NCBI GenBank assembly: GCA_017412055.1
Contig: JAFQOW010000030.1
Location: 1-50,512, forward strand
Length of the DNA: 50,512 nt
DNA from: Lachnospiraceae bacterium
Lineage (GTDB): Bacteria; Bacillota; Clostridia; Lachnospirales; Lachnospiraceae
Reading direction: 5' to 3'
Part shown: positions 1-8,433 of the stretch, piece by piece
How positions within the stretch are numbered: position 1 is the first letter of the stretch
Layout of the letters: every line of letters starts with the position of its first letter
Position numbers and translations under genes: made by a program
The notes under the pieces: model-generated
What the model was told of the DNA's origin: nothing
Seen by the model: only the letters and a program-made list of their open reading frames with translations
The model's database searches: none

Positions 1-137
1 AAAAAACGCTCCGCGAGGATGAGCACTCGCACGAGAAGAATATGTCAGCTAACGCTGACCGTGCTCGGCTCGCAAAGCGGAGCAAGTCCCTCTAGACAGA
101 GGGATTTAGGGAGATGATGCGGACTTGTCCGCTTTGT
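1..137. repeat. Palindromic, hairpin-rich intergenic element
   Basis: This stretch upstream of the BI-1 gene is built of nested inverted repeats and is visibly more GC-rich than its surroundings. Arms seen are GCTCCGC (8-14) with GCGGAGC (77-83), GAGCAC (21-26) with GTGCTC (61-66), GTCAGC (44-49) with GCTGAC (54-59), CCCTCT (88-93) with AGAGGG (98-103), and CAAAGCGGAGCAAGTCC (73-89) with a near-complement at 121-136. GCGGAC-tt-GTCCGC is a perfect small palindrome at 119-132. The first ~38 bases recur inverted at 8399-8433. It could be a dispersed repetitive element or the 3' end of an upstream transcript cut by the window edge. No coding frame is evident. Confidence 0.6.
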
Positions 138-170
138 TCTCCTCTAAAAAGTACTAATCCTTTTTTCCTA

Positions 171-199
171 TTGACTTTATTGCTTCGCTCCATTAAAAT
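171..199 (+). promoter_or_regulatory. Sigma-A promoter for the BI-1 gene
   Basis: TTGACT (171-176), a 17-base spacer and TAAAAT (194-199) fit the vegetative -35/-10 consensus closely. It lies about 30 bases before the coding start and just after the palindromic element. A G-rich Shine-Dalgarno (AGGGGG) precedes the ATG. Confidence 0.6.
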
Positions 200-231
200 A
201 TCATAAAACAATCAAAAAAGGGGGCCATACA

Positions 232-1101
232 ATGGACAATCAAAATCAAAATCAAAACCAAAATCCATACAGTAATAACAATTACTATGGTAATAATCAA
301 AATGTAACATTTACTTATAATCAGGGTTATCTTGAAAGCACTAATTTCAATTCAAATCCTTACAGTAATAATGCTTACAACTCTTACGATAACTTCAACC
401 AAGGCTTTGAAGCAGGTACTCCACAGCCACTTACAAACAAGCAACTAAAGTACCTTACTATTCCAGAGGTTGTATCTAAGTCATTTTTATTTATGTTTGT
501 AGCACTTCTTATAACAGCATTTGCTGCATTCAATACAAGCATGGAATTTGTATATAAGCTTGTGATGACTGATACCTTTTATTTATTCTTTATTGCAGAA
601 ATAGCTATTGTACTTATTTCAAATTATGCAATCAGAAAGAATAATGCCATTCTAGCCGCTATTTTATATATAGCGTATTCTTATCTTACTGGTGTGACAT
701 TATCTATAATATTCCTTGCATATAGTATGTCGTCAATAGCCTCTGTATTCCTTATCACAGCAGCAGTATTTGCTATTATGGCTGTATATGGCATGATTAC
801 AAAGACTGACCTTTCATCTATAGGAAACATTTGCTTTATGGGACTTCTTGGTATTATAATTGCAAGTCTTGTCAATGCATTTATCTTACACAGCTCAGGT
901 CTTGATTTTGCAATCTCTTGTATCGGCGTATTAATTTTTGTAGGACTTACAGCTTACGATGTACAGAAAATCAAAGAGCGTGCACAGGCTGCAACAACAG
1001 AAAACACTATGACATTAGCATTATTTGGTGCTTTTGAATTATACTTAGACTTTATAAACTTGTTCTTAAAGCTATTAAGTCTTTTTGGTAAAAGAGACTA
1101 A
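232..1101 (+). CDS. Bax inhibitor-1/YccA family membrane protein
   Basis: This is a 289-residue integral membrane protein of the BI-1/YccA (UPF0005) family. Residues 1-75 are an unusual soluble leader extremely rich in Asn, Gln and Tyr, with a MDNQNQNQNQ start. Residues from about 80 to the end hold seven hydrophobic segments, and the late segment containing the TAYDVQKIKE motif is typical of the family. Bacterial members are linked to membrane-protein quality control (YccA-FtsH) or ion leak; the exact role here is inferred only from family. The gene stands alone on the plus strand with its own promoter and a strong terminator, so it is probably monocistronic. The low-complexity N-terminus is the odd feature. 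Confidence 0.85.
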   Translation: MDNQNQNQNQNPYSNNNYYGNNQNVTFTYNQGYLESTNFNSNPYSNNAYNSYDNFNQGFEAGTPQPLTNKQLKYLTIPEVVSKSFLFMFVALLITAFAAFNTSMEFVYKLVMTDTFYLFFIAEIAIVLISNYAIRKNNAILAAILYIAYSYLTGVTLSIIFLAYSMSSIASVFLITAAVFAIMAVYGMITKTDLSSIGNICFMGLLGIIIASLVNAFILHSSGLDFAISCIGVLIFVGLTAYDVQKIKERAQAATTENTMTLALFGAFELYLDFINLFLKLLSLFGKRD

Positions 1102-1128
1102 CTTGAATTGAGAACTTTCCTATATCAT

Positions 1129-1165
1129 AAAAATGAGCCCTGTCAAATCGACAGGGCTCATTTTT
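1129..1165. terminator. Strong, probably bidirectional terminator
   Basis: A 16-bp perfect stem (AAAAATGAGCCCTGTC at 1129-1144 with its complement at 1150-1165) around a 5-base loop ends in a T run. It lies 27 bases after the BI-1 gene, and its A/T flanks let it also serve the converging dut operon. Confidence 0.85.
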
Positions 1166-1273
1166 CGTTCATATACAATACAAAACAAATATATATCAAA
1201 TATTATATAAAAAACAGACTTAATAACACTATTAAAATAATACTAAATATACTCATACTTGCCATATTATCAC

Positions 1274-1720
1274 CTACTTCCTTCCCGTAGAACCAAATCC
1301 ACCTTCGCCTCTCACTGTGTCCTCAAGCTCATCTACCTGATTAAACGCTGCCACAATGTATGGTGTGATAACAAGCTGTGCAATTCTCTCTCCCGAATCT
1401 ACAGATACTGGCTCATTACTATGATTATGAAGTGCAACCATTATTTCGCCTCTATAATCTGAGTCAATTACACCTACCTTATTAGCTGGCGCCAAACCTT
1501 TCTTACAAGCAAGACCGCTTCTTGCATATATAAGACCTGCATAGCCTACTGGCACTTCCATAGCTAAACCTGTTTTAATAAAGCAAGTTTCCCCTGGATT
1601 AATAGTTACTGACTCATCCATACATGCATACAAGTCCGCGCCTGCAGCATATTCTGTTCCATATGTAGGAATTACAGCATTCTCATTTAGCTTCTTGATA
1701 TTTACATTGAATTTTGTCAT
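1274..1720 (-). CDS. dut: dUTP diphosphatase (dUTPase), trimeric type
   Basis: It hydrolyses dUTP to dUMP and pyrophosphate, keeping uracil out of DNA and supplying dUMP for thymidylate synthesis. At 148 residues it has normal length for the homotrimeric family. All five motifs are visible: AGADLYA (26-32), ARSGLA (66-71), GVIDSDYRGEI (83-93, with the catalytic Asp region), GERIAQLVI (110-118) and the C-terminal P-loop-like RGEGGFGSTG (137-146). It lies 86 bases downstream of nrdG on the same strand, which fits a nucleotide-metabolism group with the ribonucleotide reductase genes. Confidence 0.95.
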   Translation of the reverse strand: MTKFNVNIKKLNENAVIPTYGTEYAAGADLYACMDESVTINPGETCFIKTGLAMEVPVGYAGLIYARSGLACKKGLAPANKVGVIDSDYRGEIMVALHNHSNEPVSVDSGERIAQLVITPYIVAAFNQVDELEDTVRGEGGFGSTGRK

Positions 1721-1806
1721 ATTTTCTTCCTTTCATAATTTACAAGCTCAATAATTTTAGCCTTTATTTACATAATATAGGTTTGCATAATTTCACTAAC
1801 AACTGA

Positions 1807-2340
1807 TTATCTCTGGCTTTTCTCGTCCCAAAGAACTATTTCACCCTTTTCAAGAGACTCTTTTACCATTATTATCCTCTGATTTGAAGAACCTCTAAAT
1901 CTTATGGATAAATCCTTTAATTCCTCAACAAATTTACCATCTACTATCACATCAATATATGATATAAGCTCTTTTGTTTCTTCATATTCATCAAACATTC
2001 TGCCTATTACATCTTTTTCAAAGTCATAGCCTGTAAAACACCAGATAGATTTATCAGGACATTTTTCTCTAAGCTGTCTTAAAAGCGGCAATAAGCCCTT
2101 TTGATTTACATGTTCAAGGGGCTCACCGCCTAGTATTGTAAGTCCTGATATATATGCTCCACTTACATAATCTATAATGTAATCTATTTCTTTCTGTGTA
2201 AATGGTTCTCCATAATTAAAATCCCATGCCTCTCTGTTAAAGCATCCCTTACATCCATGGGTACAGCCACTTACAAACAATGACATTCTCACTCCCGGCC
2301 CATTGGCCACATCCATTATTTTTATAGAAGCGTAGTTCAT
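1807..2340 (-). CDS. nrdG: Anaerobic ribonucleotide reductase activating protein
   Basis: This radical-SAM activase generates the glycyl radical on NrdD using S-adenosylmethionine and a [4Fe-4S] cluster. The cluster motif CTHGCKGC places cysteines at 26, 30 and 33, and the GPGVRMSLFVSGC context is typical of NrdG/PflA-type activases. A glycine-rich LGGEP motif follows in the first half. Its 177 residues match the usual short NrdG length. It is 78 bases downstream of nrdD on the same strand, its expected partner, with a GC-rich hairpin between the two. Confidence 0.93.
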   Translation of the reverse strand: MNYASIKIMDVANGPGVRMSLFVSGCTHGCKGCFNREAWDFNYGEPFTQKEIDYIIDYVSGAYISGLTILGGEPLEHVNQKGLLPLLRQLREKCPDKSIWCFTGYDFEKDVIGRMFDEYEETKELISYIDVIVDGKFVEELKDLSIRFRGSSNQRIIMVKESLEKGEIVLWDEKSQR

Positions 2341-2362
2341 TTCTTCTCCTATTCTACCAAAA

Positions 2363-2387
2363 TTCGCCGACCGCGATGGCCGGCGAA
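2363..2387. other. GC-rich hairpin between nrdD and nrdG
   Basis: TTCGCCG (2363-2369) pairs with CGGCGAA (2381-2387) around an 11-base GC-rich loop. On the minus strand it is followed by only a short T stretch (AATTTT), so it may be an mRNA processing or stabilising hairpin, a weak terminator that lowers nrdG relative to nrdD, or a short palindromic repeat. Its base composition contrasts with the AT-rich surroundings. Confidence 0.5.
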
Positions 2388-2418
2388 CCGATTAACTATA
2401 ACACTTTTATTTTATCCA

Positions 2419-4545
2419 TTAGCAATGAAGTACTCTTGCCTTAATCTCCTTAGTCTTACCTACATTCCAGAAGTTCTCACCAAGGTAACCACAAGTTCTT
2501 CTTGTAACATTCATCTTATTCTGATCCTTGTTATGACACTGTGGGCATTCCCATTCCATCTTATCATTTATCTCGATTTCTCCGTCATATCCACATACAT
2601 GACAATAATCAGACTTTGTATTAAACTCAGCATACTGAATATTCTCGTAAATAAACTTAACGATTTCCTCAAGAGCTGTAAGGTTATGACGCATATTTGG
2701 AATCTCCACATATGAGATAGCACCACCAGATGAAATAGTCTGGAACTGGCTCTCAAATGTAAACTTGCTAAATGCATCAATCTTTTCTCTTACATCCACA
2801 TGATATGAGTTTGTATAGTAACCCTTATCTGTAATATCTTCAATAGAACCGAAACGCTCTTTATCAATTCTAGCAAATCTATAGCAAAGACTCTCTGCTG
2901 GTGTACCATAAAGACCGAAACCAATACCTGTGATTCTCTTCCATGTATCTGTAGCCTCACGAAGTCTTGTCATAACCTTAAGTGCAAACTCTGTACCCTT
3001 AGGATCTGTATGGCTAACACCTGTCATAAGCTTTGTAACTTCATATAAACCAATATATCCAAGAGATATTGTTGAATAACCATCATGAAGAAGTCTATCA
3101 ATCTTCTCTCCCTGCTTAAGTCTAGCTATCGCACCGTGCTGCCAGTGAATTGGGCTAACATTTGAAAGCGTTCCCTCTAATGCATGATGTCTACACATAA
3201 GTGCTTCAAAGCAAAGCGAAAGTCTCTCTTCCATAAGCTGCCAGAATAATTCTTCATTACCCTTTGCGATAATACCAATCTGTGGAAGGTTAAGTGATAC
3301 AACACCCTGATTAAATCTTCCTTCCCACTTGTACTCGCCGTTAGCATCCTGCCATGTGCTTAAGAAGCTTCTACATCCCATACAAGAGAATACATTTCCT
3401 TCATAATTTTCTCTCATCTTTTTAGCAGAAATATAATCTGGATAAAGTCTCTTAGATGAACATTCTACAGCAATCTTTGTAAGGTAATCATACTTACCAC
3501 CCTTTAAGCAGTTACACTCATCAAGTACATAGATAAGCTTAGGGAACGCAGGTGTTACATATACACCCATCTCATTCTTTATACCCTCAATTCTCTGCTT
3601 AAGAATTTCCTCTATAATCATAGCTACTTCTTTCTCATACTCGTAGCCTTCTTCAATCTGCATAAATACAGTAACGAATGGTGACTGACCGTTAGTTGTC
3701 ATAAGAGTGTTAATCTGATACTGCATTGTCTGTACACCAGACTTAAGCTCATCCTGTACACGGTCATTTACAAGACTCTCTATTACATCCTCTGGCATCT
3801 TTCCAGCATAAATCTCCTGATAATGACTTCTATATTTTTCAGCACTCTTTCTTAAATACTTACCTAAATGTCTTATATCTACTGACTGTCCACCGTACTG
3901 ACTGCTTGCAACTGCAGAAATAATCTGTGTCATAACTGTACATGCTACCTGGAAGCTCTTTGGACTTTCAATAAGCTTACCATTCATAACTGTACCATTA
4001 TCAAGCATATCACCTATATTGATAAGACAGCAGTTAAAAATGCTCTGAAGGAAATAATCTGCATCATGGAAATGAAGTACGCCCTGCTCATGAGCCTTTG
4101 AAATCTTCTCTGGCAAAAGCACTCTCTTAGTTAAATCCTTAGAAACCTCGCCTGCAATCAAATCTCTCTGTGTCGATGCTACGATAGCATTCTTATTAGA
4201 ATTCTCCTCCATTACATCCTTATTGCTATTCTTAATAAGGCTCATAATAGAGTCATCGGTTGTATTTGCTTTACGAACAAGTTCTCTTGTATATCTATAT
4301 TTGATATACGCTTTAGCAAGAGCAAACTTTCTTTCAGCCATAATCTTCTGCTCGATTATATCCTGAATATCCTCCACATGCATTGTCTTAAGACCTCTTG
4401 ATTCAATAGAGGCTACAATGTTATAGATTTTATCCTCGCTGATTCTCTCACCAGGCTCTACACCTTCATTTGCTTTTTCGATGGCTACGGCAATTTTATT
4501 GCGATCATATTCTACTTCTCGGCCATCTCTTTTAATAACCTTCAT
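2419..4545 (-). CDS. nrdD: Anaerobic (class III) ribonucleoside-triphosphate reductase
   Basis: It reduces ribonucleoside triphosphates to deoxyribonucleotides in anaerobic cells using a glycyl radical made by NrdG. The N-terminus (MKVIKRDGREVEYDRNKI...) is an ATP-cone regulatory domain of about 90 residues. The large central barrel follows. The C-terminus has a zinc site built from two CxxC pairs (CHVCGYDG and CPQC) and the glycyl-radical motif RTCGYLG, with the radical glycine about 22 residues from the end. An in-frame ATG 12 codons further upstream (4581) exists, but the start at 4545 has AAGGAG seven bases before it and begins with the family sequence, giving 708 residues. Paired NrdR-like boxes precede it. 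Confidence 0.95.
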   Translation of the reverse strand: MKVIKRDGREVEYDRNKIAVAIEKANEGVEPGERISEDKIYNIVASIESRGLKTMHVEDIQDIIEQKIMAERKFALAKAYIKYRYTRELVRKANTTDDSIMSLIKNSNKDVMEENSNKNAIVASTQRDLIAGEVSKDLTKRVLLPEKISKAHEQGVLHFHDADYFLQSIFNCCLINIGDMLDNGTVMNGKLIESPKSFQVACTVMTQIISAVASSQYGGQSVDIRHLGKYLRKSAEKYRSHYQEIYAGKMPEDVIESLVNDRVQDELKSGVQTMQYQINTLMTTNGQSPFVTVFMQIEEGYEYEKEVAMIIEEILKQRIEGIKNEMGVYVTPAFPKLIYVLDECNCLKGGKYDYLTKIAVECSSKRLYPDYISAKKMRENYEGNVFSCMGCRSFLSTWQDANGEYKWEGRFNQGVVSLNLPQIGIIAKGNEELFWQLMEERLSLCFEALMCRHHALEGTLSNVSPIHWQHGAIARLKQGEKIDRLLHDGYSTISLGYIGLYEVTKLMTGVSHTDPKGTEFALKVMTRLREATDTWKRITGIGFGLYGTPAESLCYRFARIDKERFGSIEDITDKGYYTNSYHVDVREKIDAFSKFTFESQFQTISSGGAISYVEIPNMRHNLTALEEIVKFIYENIQYAEFNTKSDYCHVCGYDGEIEINDKMEWECPQCHNKDQNKMNVTRRTCGYLGENFWNVGKTKEIKARVLHC

Positions 4546-4621
4546 CACTCTTCTCCTTCTTTCTTCTTTAATCGACGTCACTTATGAACTACGATTTTCA
4601 TTTGTTTTACCCACGCTTCAA

Positions 4622-4650
4622 ATTATAGCACTCTTATACTTATTTGTCTA
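4622..4650 (-). promoter_or_regulatory. Sigma-A promoter of nrdD
   Basis: Read on the minus strand, TAGACA (4645-4650), a 17-base spacer and a perfect TATAAT (4622-4627) form a strong vegetative promoter. The predicted transcript would have a leader of about 70 bases before nrdD. The -35 overlaps the downstream NrdR-like box. Confidence 0.65.
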
Positions 4651-4694
4651 CAAAATATATGAATGTTTTTATTTTAAAACACAAGATATTGTGG
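4648..4694. promoter_or_regulatory. Paired NrdR-box-like operator
   Basis: The box at 4679-4694 (ACACAAGATATTGTGG) matches the palindromic NrdR consensus acaCwAtATaTwGtgt at 14 of 16 positions. A weaker half-conserved box lies at 4648-4663, with starts 31 bases apart, the spacing usual for tandem NrdR boxes. The weaker box overlaps the -35 of the nrdD promoter, which fits repression by ATP/dATP-sensing NrdR. The nrdR gene itself is not in the window. Confidence 0.55.
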
Positions 4695-4798
4695 TTTGCT
4701 TTATTTTCGTAGAAACCCTTATTTTATGCGCCTTACAGAGATTCCTAAGTGATTTATTAATTTATTACTAGTACTTTTTTACTATATTTGTTTATTTT

Positions 4799-5959
4799 TT
4801 AACACAAAATATAGGATGACATTACCACATTGCAGACATCCCTTCCTAGTTCTGTAAGTCTTATATTTTCGCCGTTTTTTTCCAGCAATCCGTCTTCAAT
4901 ATGCTTCTGTGTTATACTACCATATATTGTATCGAAATTTTTACCAAACTGTTTTTCAAATCCCTTTGTAGATATTCCACTAGTCAGTCTAAGGCCTAAA
5001 AACATAAATTCAGCCATTTTATCTTCCTCTGATAACACCTCTGTCTCATCCTTATCTAAATAGCTTTCACTTCTTTTTAATTCTATATATTCCTTTAATG
5101 AAAATATATTTTTCATACGTACATTATCTATACAAGATGCTGCACCTAATCCCATTCCTATATAGTCCTCTCTAACCCAATAAGCTATATTGTGCCTACA
5201 CTCATAATTCTTTAAAGAATAATTGGATATCTCATACCTTTCATATCCATTATCCTCTAAAATCTCCTTTGTCATATAATACATTTCTCGCTCTTCATCC
5301 TCATCAGGTAATCCATTTGGCTTACCCTCCTTATTAAATGCCTCTATTCTATCAAAAAGCGGCGTCCCTTCTTCTAAAATTAAACTGTAAGCAGATATAT
5401 GCTCTGGATGAAGCTTAACGATTTTTTCCAAGGTTGCCCTATAAGAATCATATGTTTGATGTGGCAATGCACTCATCAAATCCACATTTATATTTTTAAA
5501 GCCACATTCTCTTGCAACACTAAATATATAAAGAAATTCCTCATATGTATGTATTCGACCGATTCCTTTAAGTTCATCATTATCAGCAGACTGTAAGCCT
5601 ATACTCAGTCTATTTATACCGTTATTTTTCATAGCCATAAGCTTATTTTTATCAGCAGTTCCCGGATTACATTCCATAGTTATTTCAGCTGTTTCTTCTA
5701 TATTAAATTCATCTTTTAATTTATTCATTATAGCTTCTATCTGATTAACATTTAGTATAGATGGTGTTCCTCCCCCAAAGAAAATAGTTTCTATATTTCT
5801 ATCTTCTCCTTTTTTTCCGTACTTGCTTCCATGGTATCCTATCTCCCTTAGTAATGAAACTACATATTTTTCAATAGTTTCATCATCTGCTGGTGCAGAC
5901 AGAAAATCGCAGTAATCACACTTCTTTTTACAAAACGGAATATGTATATAAATAACCAT
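4799..5959 (-). CDS. hemW: HemW-type radical SAM haem chaperone
   Basis: This 386-residue radical-SAM protein resembles oxygen-independent coproporphyrinogen oxidases. It starts with MVIYIHIPFCKKKCDYCDF, placing cluster cysteines at 10, 14 and 17, followed by GGGTPS and the ERYEISNYSLKNYECRHN block typical of HemW. HemW proteins bind and deliver haem rather than oxidise coproporphyrinogen, so many HemN annotations of this class are wrong. It lies 19 bases after spoIIP on the same strand. In Bacillus, hemW-like genes also sit downstream of gpr-spoIIP, with lepA between; lepA is absent here. Confidence 0.88.
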   Translation of the reverse strand: MVIYIHIPFCKKKCDYCDFLSAPADDETIEKYVVSLLREIGYHGSKYGKKGEDRNIETIFFGGGTPSILNVNQIEAIMNKLKDEFNIEETAEITMECNPGTADKNKLMAMKNNGINRLSIGLQSADNDELKGIGRIHTYEEFLYIFSVARECGFKNINVDLMSALPHQTYDSYRATLEKIVKLHPEHISAYSLILEEGTPLFDRIEAFNKEGKPNGLPDEDEEREMYYMTKEILEDNGYERYEISNYSLKNYECRHNIAYWVREDYIGMGLGAASCIDNVRMKNIFSLKEYIELKRSESYLDKDETEVLSEEDKMAEFMFLGLRLTSGISTKGFEKQFGKNFDTIYGSITQKHIEDGLLEKNGENIRLTELGRDVCNVVMSSYILC

Positions 5960-5978
5960 ATCTAGTCACCTTTTCCTT

Positions 5979-7250
5979 CTAATTTATAACCTTATGTAAA
6001 ACCTCTGCCAAAACCTCCATTGCATTCAGTTCTTCTTGCAATGTATTATTTTGAGCACCTACCTCTACCAAAACTGATTTCCCTCTAAGATGCTGGTTAT
6101 ACTGATAAGCATCTATATAATTTTTTCTGGTAAAATCCGGATAATTCTCCATAGCCTTTAGCTTAAGTTGAAAGCTAAAAGCTAAGTTTTCCTTCTTAAA
6201 TCTGTTAAAAAGATAATCTATATCTCCTCCTGTACTACTTCTACTAACTCCATTAAAGAACATAATCTTAGCAGTCTGCTTCCCATTTATATCAGTCACA
6301 AGCTTATCTGCACCCTCTGGAAGTCCGTCTCTATGTATGTCCAGCACCACTTCTATAGATGGATAATCTTCCAATATCTGATTTAAAGTAGTCTCAGCAT
6401 ATGTATATGCCTTCGACCTATCAAGCTTGCCATTTTTTATATCAAACTGTTCCTTACAATGTATTACATTATAGCCATATTCTTCTGTAAGAAGCTTACA
6501 TAGATACTCTCCCACACCTACTATATACGTTTCTGGTTTTCCTTTTACAGAATCCACAAACCCCTCCTGCGAATGAGTGTGATATATAAGAATCTGTGGC
6601 TTACTGTTATCCTGCTTAAGCTTCATATCTATGCCAAGCATTTCCTCTGCGTTAAGCTCTTCCTCCAATACCTTTGCTCTGGAAGGTACTATATATAACT
6701 TATTCATAAGAAACGAAAAATCAGATAACTGCTCCATAGAATACCTTATACCATTTTCAGTTGAAGCTGGCGCCACATATTCCGGTTTACCATCATTTTC
6801 ATTACCTTCTGCCACATTTTCCTTTACTGTTTCACCTTCTTCTGTATTAGTATCCTTCGTACTAACTGATATTGTATCACTAATATTTGCATAAGTATAG
6901 GACAGATCATAAAATGCCAAATCTATTTTCTTATTTTTTTCATCCACATACGCATATAAATTACTACTTTTATTTATACCTTCATCTATTATTGCCGAAA
7001 GTCCTGTATTTGTTGAATTTTCTCTATAATCACCCAAACCATATACATCCTTTACAGCCACTTTAAGCACACTATATATAACCTTATCTTTTGCATCTGC
7101 AACTATATTCATTCCGTTTTCAACTATATTTATATTAAAAATAACAGTTAACACTGTCCTTAACAACATAAAAGCTACAGCTATAATAGCCAATTTAAAT
7201 ATATATGTTTTTTTCCTTTGTCTTCTATTCCTAATAAAACTAAAATACAT
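5979..7250 (-). CDS. spoIIP: Stage II sporulation protein P, peptidoglycan hydrolase
   Basis: SpoIIP is the amidase/endopeptidase that, with SpoIID and SpoIIM, thins septal peptidoglycan to drive engulfment of the forespore. The 423-residue protein has one N-terminal membrane segment (about 18-40), a variable acidic linker, and a C-terminal catalytic domain with the diagnostic ILIYHTHSQEGF motif, a VLDIHRDG segment and a conserved VEVGAQNNT near the end. It sits between gpr and hemW, the order known from Bacillus, and a possible sigma-E-like site lies just upstream. The N-terminal region between the membrane anchor and the enzyme is the least conserved part. Confidence 0.93.
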   Translation of the reverse strand: MYFSFIRNRRQRKKTYIFKLAIIAVAFMLLRTVLTVIFNINIVENGMNIVADAKDKVIYSVLKVAVKDVYGLGDYRENSTNTGLSAIIDEGINKSSNLYAYVDEKNKKIDLAFYDLSYTYANISDTISVSTKDTNTEEGETVKENVAEGNENDGKPEYVAPASTENGIRYSMEQLSDFSFLMNKLYIVPSRAKVLEEELNAEEMLGIDMKLKQDNSKPQILIYHTHSQEGFVDSVKGKPETYIVGVGEYLCKLLTEEYGYNVIHCKEQFDIKNGKLDRSKAYTYAETTLNQILEDYPSIEVVLDIHRDGLPEGADKLVTDINGKQTAKIMFFNGVSRSSTGGDIDYLFNRFKKENLAFSFQLKLKAMENYPDFTRKNYIDAYQYNQHLRGKSVLVEVGAQNNTLQEELNAMEVLAEVLHKVIN

Positions 7251-7278
7251 AAGGCTTCCTCCATTTACATCTATCTAT

Positions 7279-7305
7279 AAGATATGAAGGATAAGCTTAA
7301 TTAAT
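7279..7305 (-). promoter_or_regulatory. Possible sigma-E-type promoter before spoIIP
   Basis: On the minus strand ATT, 16 bases, then CATATCTT resembles the sigma-E pattern ATW-N16-18-CATAYAWT with one mismatch in the -10. The predicted start would give a leader of about 22 bases including the GGAGG site. The surroundings are AT-rich, so chance similarity is possible. Confidence 0.35.
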
Positions 7306-7340
7306 TCATCATTTTAAATATATGGATATATTTTCCTTAT

Positions 7341-8318
7341 TTATCTATGTGTCAAAGAAAACAAAAGATTAATACCATATGCAACTGTCTCTGCCATAAA
7401 CTGTATACTCTCATCTATATCCTTTGGTGTCACAAACATATTTACAAGCTTTTCATCCATCAGCTCCATTATTAAATTCATTTTTTCATTGTCATCAAAG
7501 GCTCTCAACATCTCAAAGCCCGCATTTCCCTCCATATTTGTCAATTCAGACAGCACCTTAATCATCTGTTCCATAGTGTCTCTAACTATGGTCGCCGCAT
7601 GGATAACAGTAGGAATTCCTATAGCAATTACTGGCACTCCTAAAGTTTCCTTATTTAATGCCTTTCTTCGATTACCTATTCCAGAACCGGGATTTATGCC
7701 TGTATCAGCCAATTGAATAGTAGAATTAAGTCTTTTACTGCTACCTGCAGCTAATGCATCTATAGCAATAACCACATCTGGCTTGATTTTAGCAACAATC
7801 CCTTCAACCATTTCTGCTGACTCCATTCCTGATTGTGCCATAACTCCTGGTATCATAGCCGAAATCCCTTTGCTCTTCCCATATTTATGATTTAACATAA
7901 ATATATGTCTTGTAACCTCTAAATTAGCCACAGTATATGGTCCTAACGCATCTGGCGTTACATCCTTGTTTCCCAAGCCTACCACAAGCACAGATAAGCT
8001 TTTTAGCTCTTCTTTTTTTCTTACAGGAAGCATATAAAATAATTCTCTAGCCAACATCTTTCCCAGCTGCTTTTTGCGCTTATTATCACCTTCGTTTTCA
8101 ATCATATCCAAGGCTTCTATAGTTACATACTTCCCCATAGGTTTTCCCATAATTTTAGCGCCTTCAGGGCTTGTAATTTCCACTTTTGTAAGCTTTACCT
8201 CATATACATCATCTATATTTTCGTAAACCTCAACACCTGAAATTTCTACATTATCGCCCTTAAAGCGCTCTTTACTTTCCACTGCCAAATCAGTGTATAT
8301 ATTAAATTTATCATTCAT
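7341..8318 (-). CDS. gpr: Germination protease GPR
   Basis: GPR is the aspartic-type endoprotease that degrades small acid-soluble spore proteins at germination. The 325-residue protein begins with a short propeptide (MNDKFNIYTDLAVES), and the KGDNVEISGVEV segment close behind is the conserved region around which zymogen maturation is known. Later blocks such as SVLVVGLGNKDVTPDALGP, IPGVMAQSGMESAE and the DVVIAIDALAAGSSKRL segment identify the family. It is first in the gpr-spoIIP-hemW run and has a well-matching sigma-G-type promoter, consistent with late forespore expression. Confidence 0.95.
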   Translation of the reverse strand: MNDKFNIYTDLAVESKERFKGDNVEISGVEVYENIDDVYEVKLTKVEITSPEGAKIMGKPMGKYVTIEALDMIENEGDNKRKKQLGKMLARELFYMLPVRKKEELKSLSVLVVGLGNKDVTPDALGPYTVANLEVTRHIFMLNHKYGKSKGISAMIPGVMAQSGMESAEMVEGIVAKIKPDVVIAIDALAAGSSKRLNSTIQLADTGINPGSGIGNRRKALNKETLGVPVIAIGIPTVIHAATIVRDTMEQMIKVLSELTNMEGNAGFEMLRAFDDNEKMNLIMELMDEKLVNMFVTPKDIDESIQFMAETVAYGINLLFSLTHR

Positions 8319-8347
8319 AGCTCCACCCCTTTTATTTTATATAGGGA

Positions 8348-8377
8348 TAGAATACTCAAATTAACCTTAAATTATAC
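8348..8377 (-). promoter_or_regulatory. Sigma-G-type promoter of gpr
   Basis: On the minus strand GTATA (8373-8377), exactly 18 bases, and TATTCTA (8348-8354) match the sigma-G consensus GHATR-N18-CATWMTA at 11 of 12 defined positions. The predicted start leaves a leader of about 22 bases with a GGTGGAG ribosome-binding site. gpr is a known sigma-G target in Bacillus. Confidence 0.6.
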
Positions 8378-8398
8378 AACAGGAATCTTGATAACACT

Positions 8399-8433
8399 TC
8401 TCGTGCGAGTGCTCATCCTCGCAGAGCGTTTTT
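8399..8433. repeat. Inverted copy of the window-start repeat
   Basis: Read on the minus strand this matches bases 1-38 of the window with a single difference (ctgcgagg for ccgcgagg). It contains a 6-bp hairpin, TGCGAG with CTCGCA. It begins immediately after the stop codon of the alpha/beta hydrolase gene and lies upstream of the gpr promoter. No clear T run follows, so terminator activity is uncertain. Confidence 0.6.
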
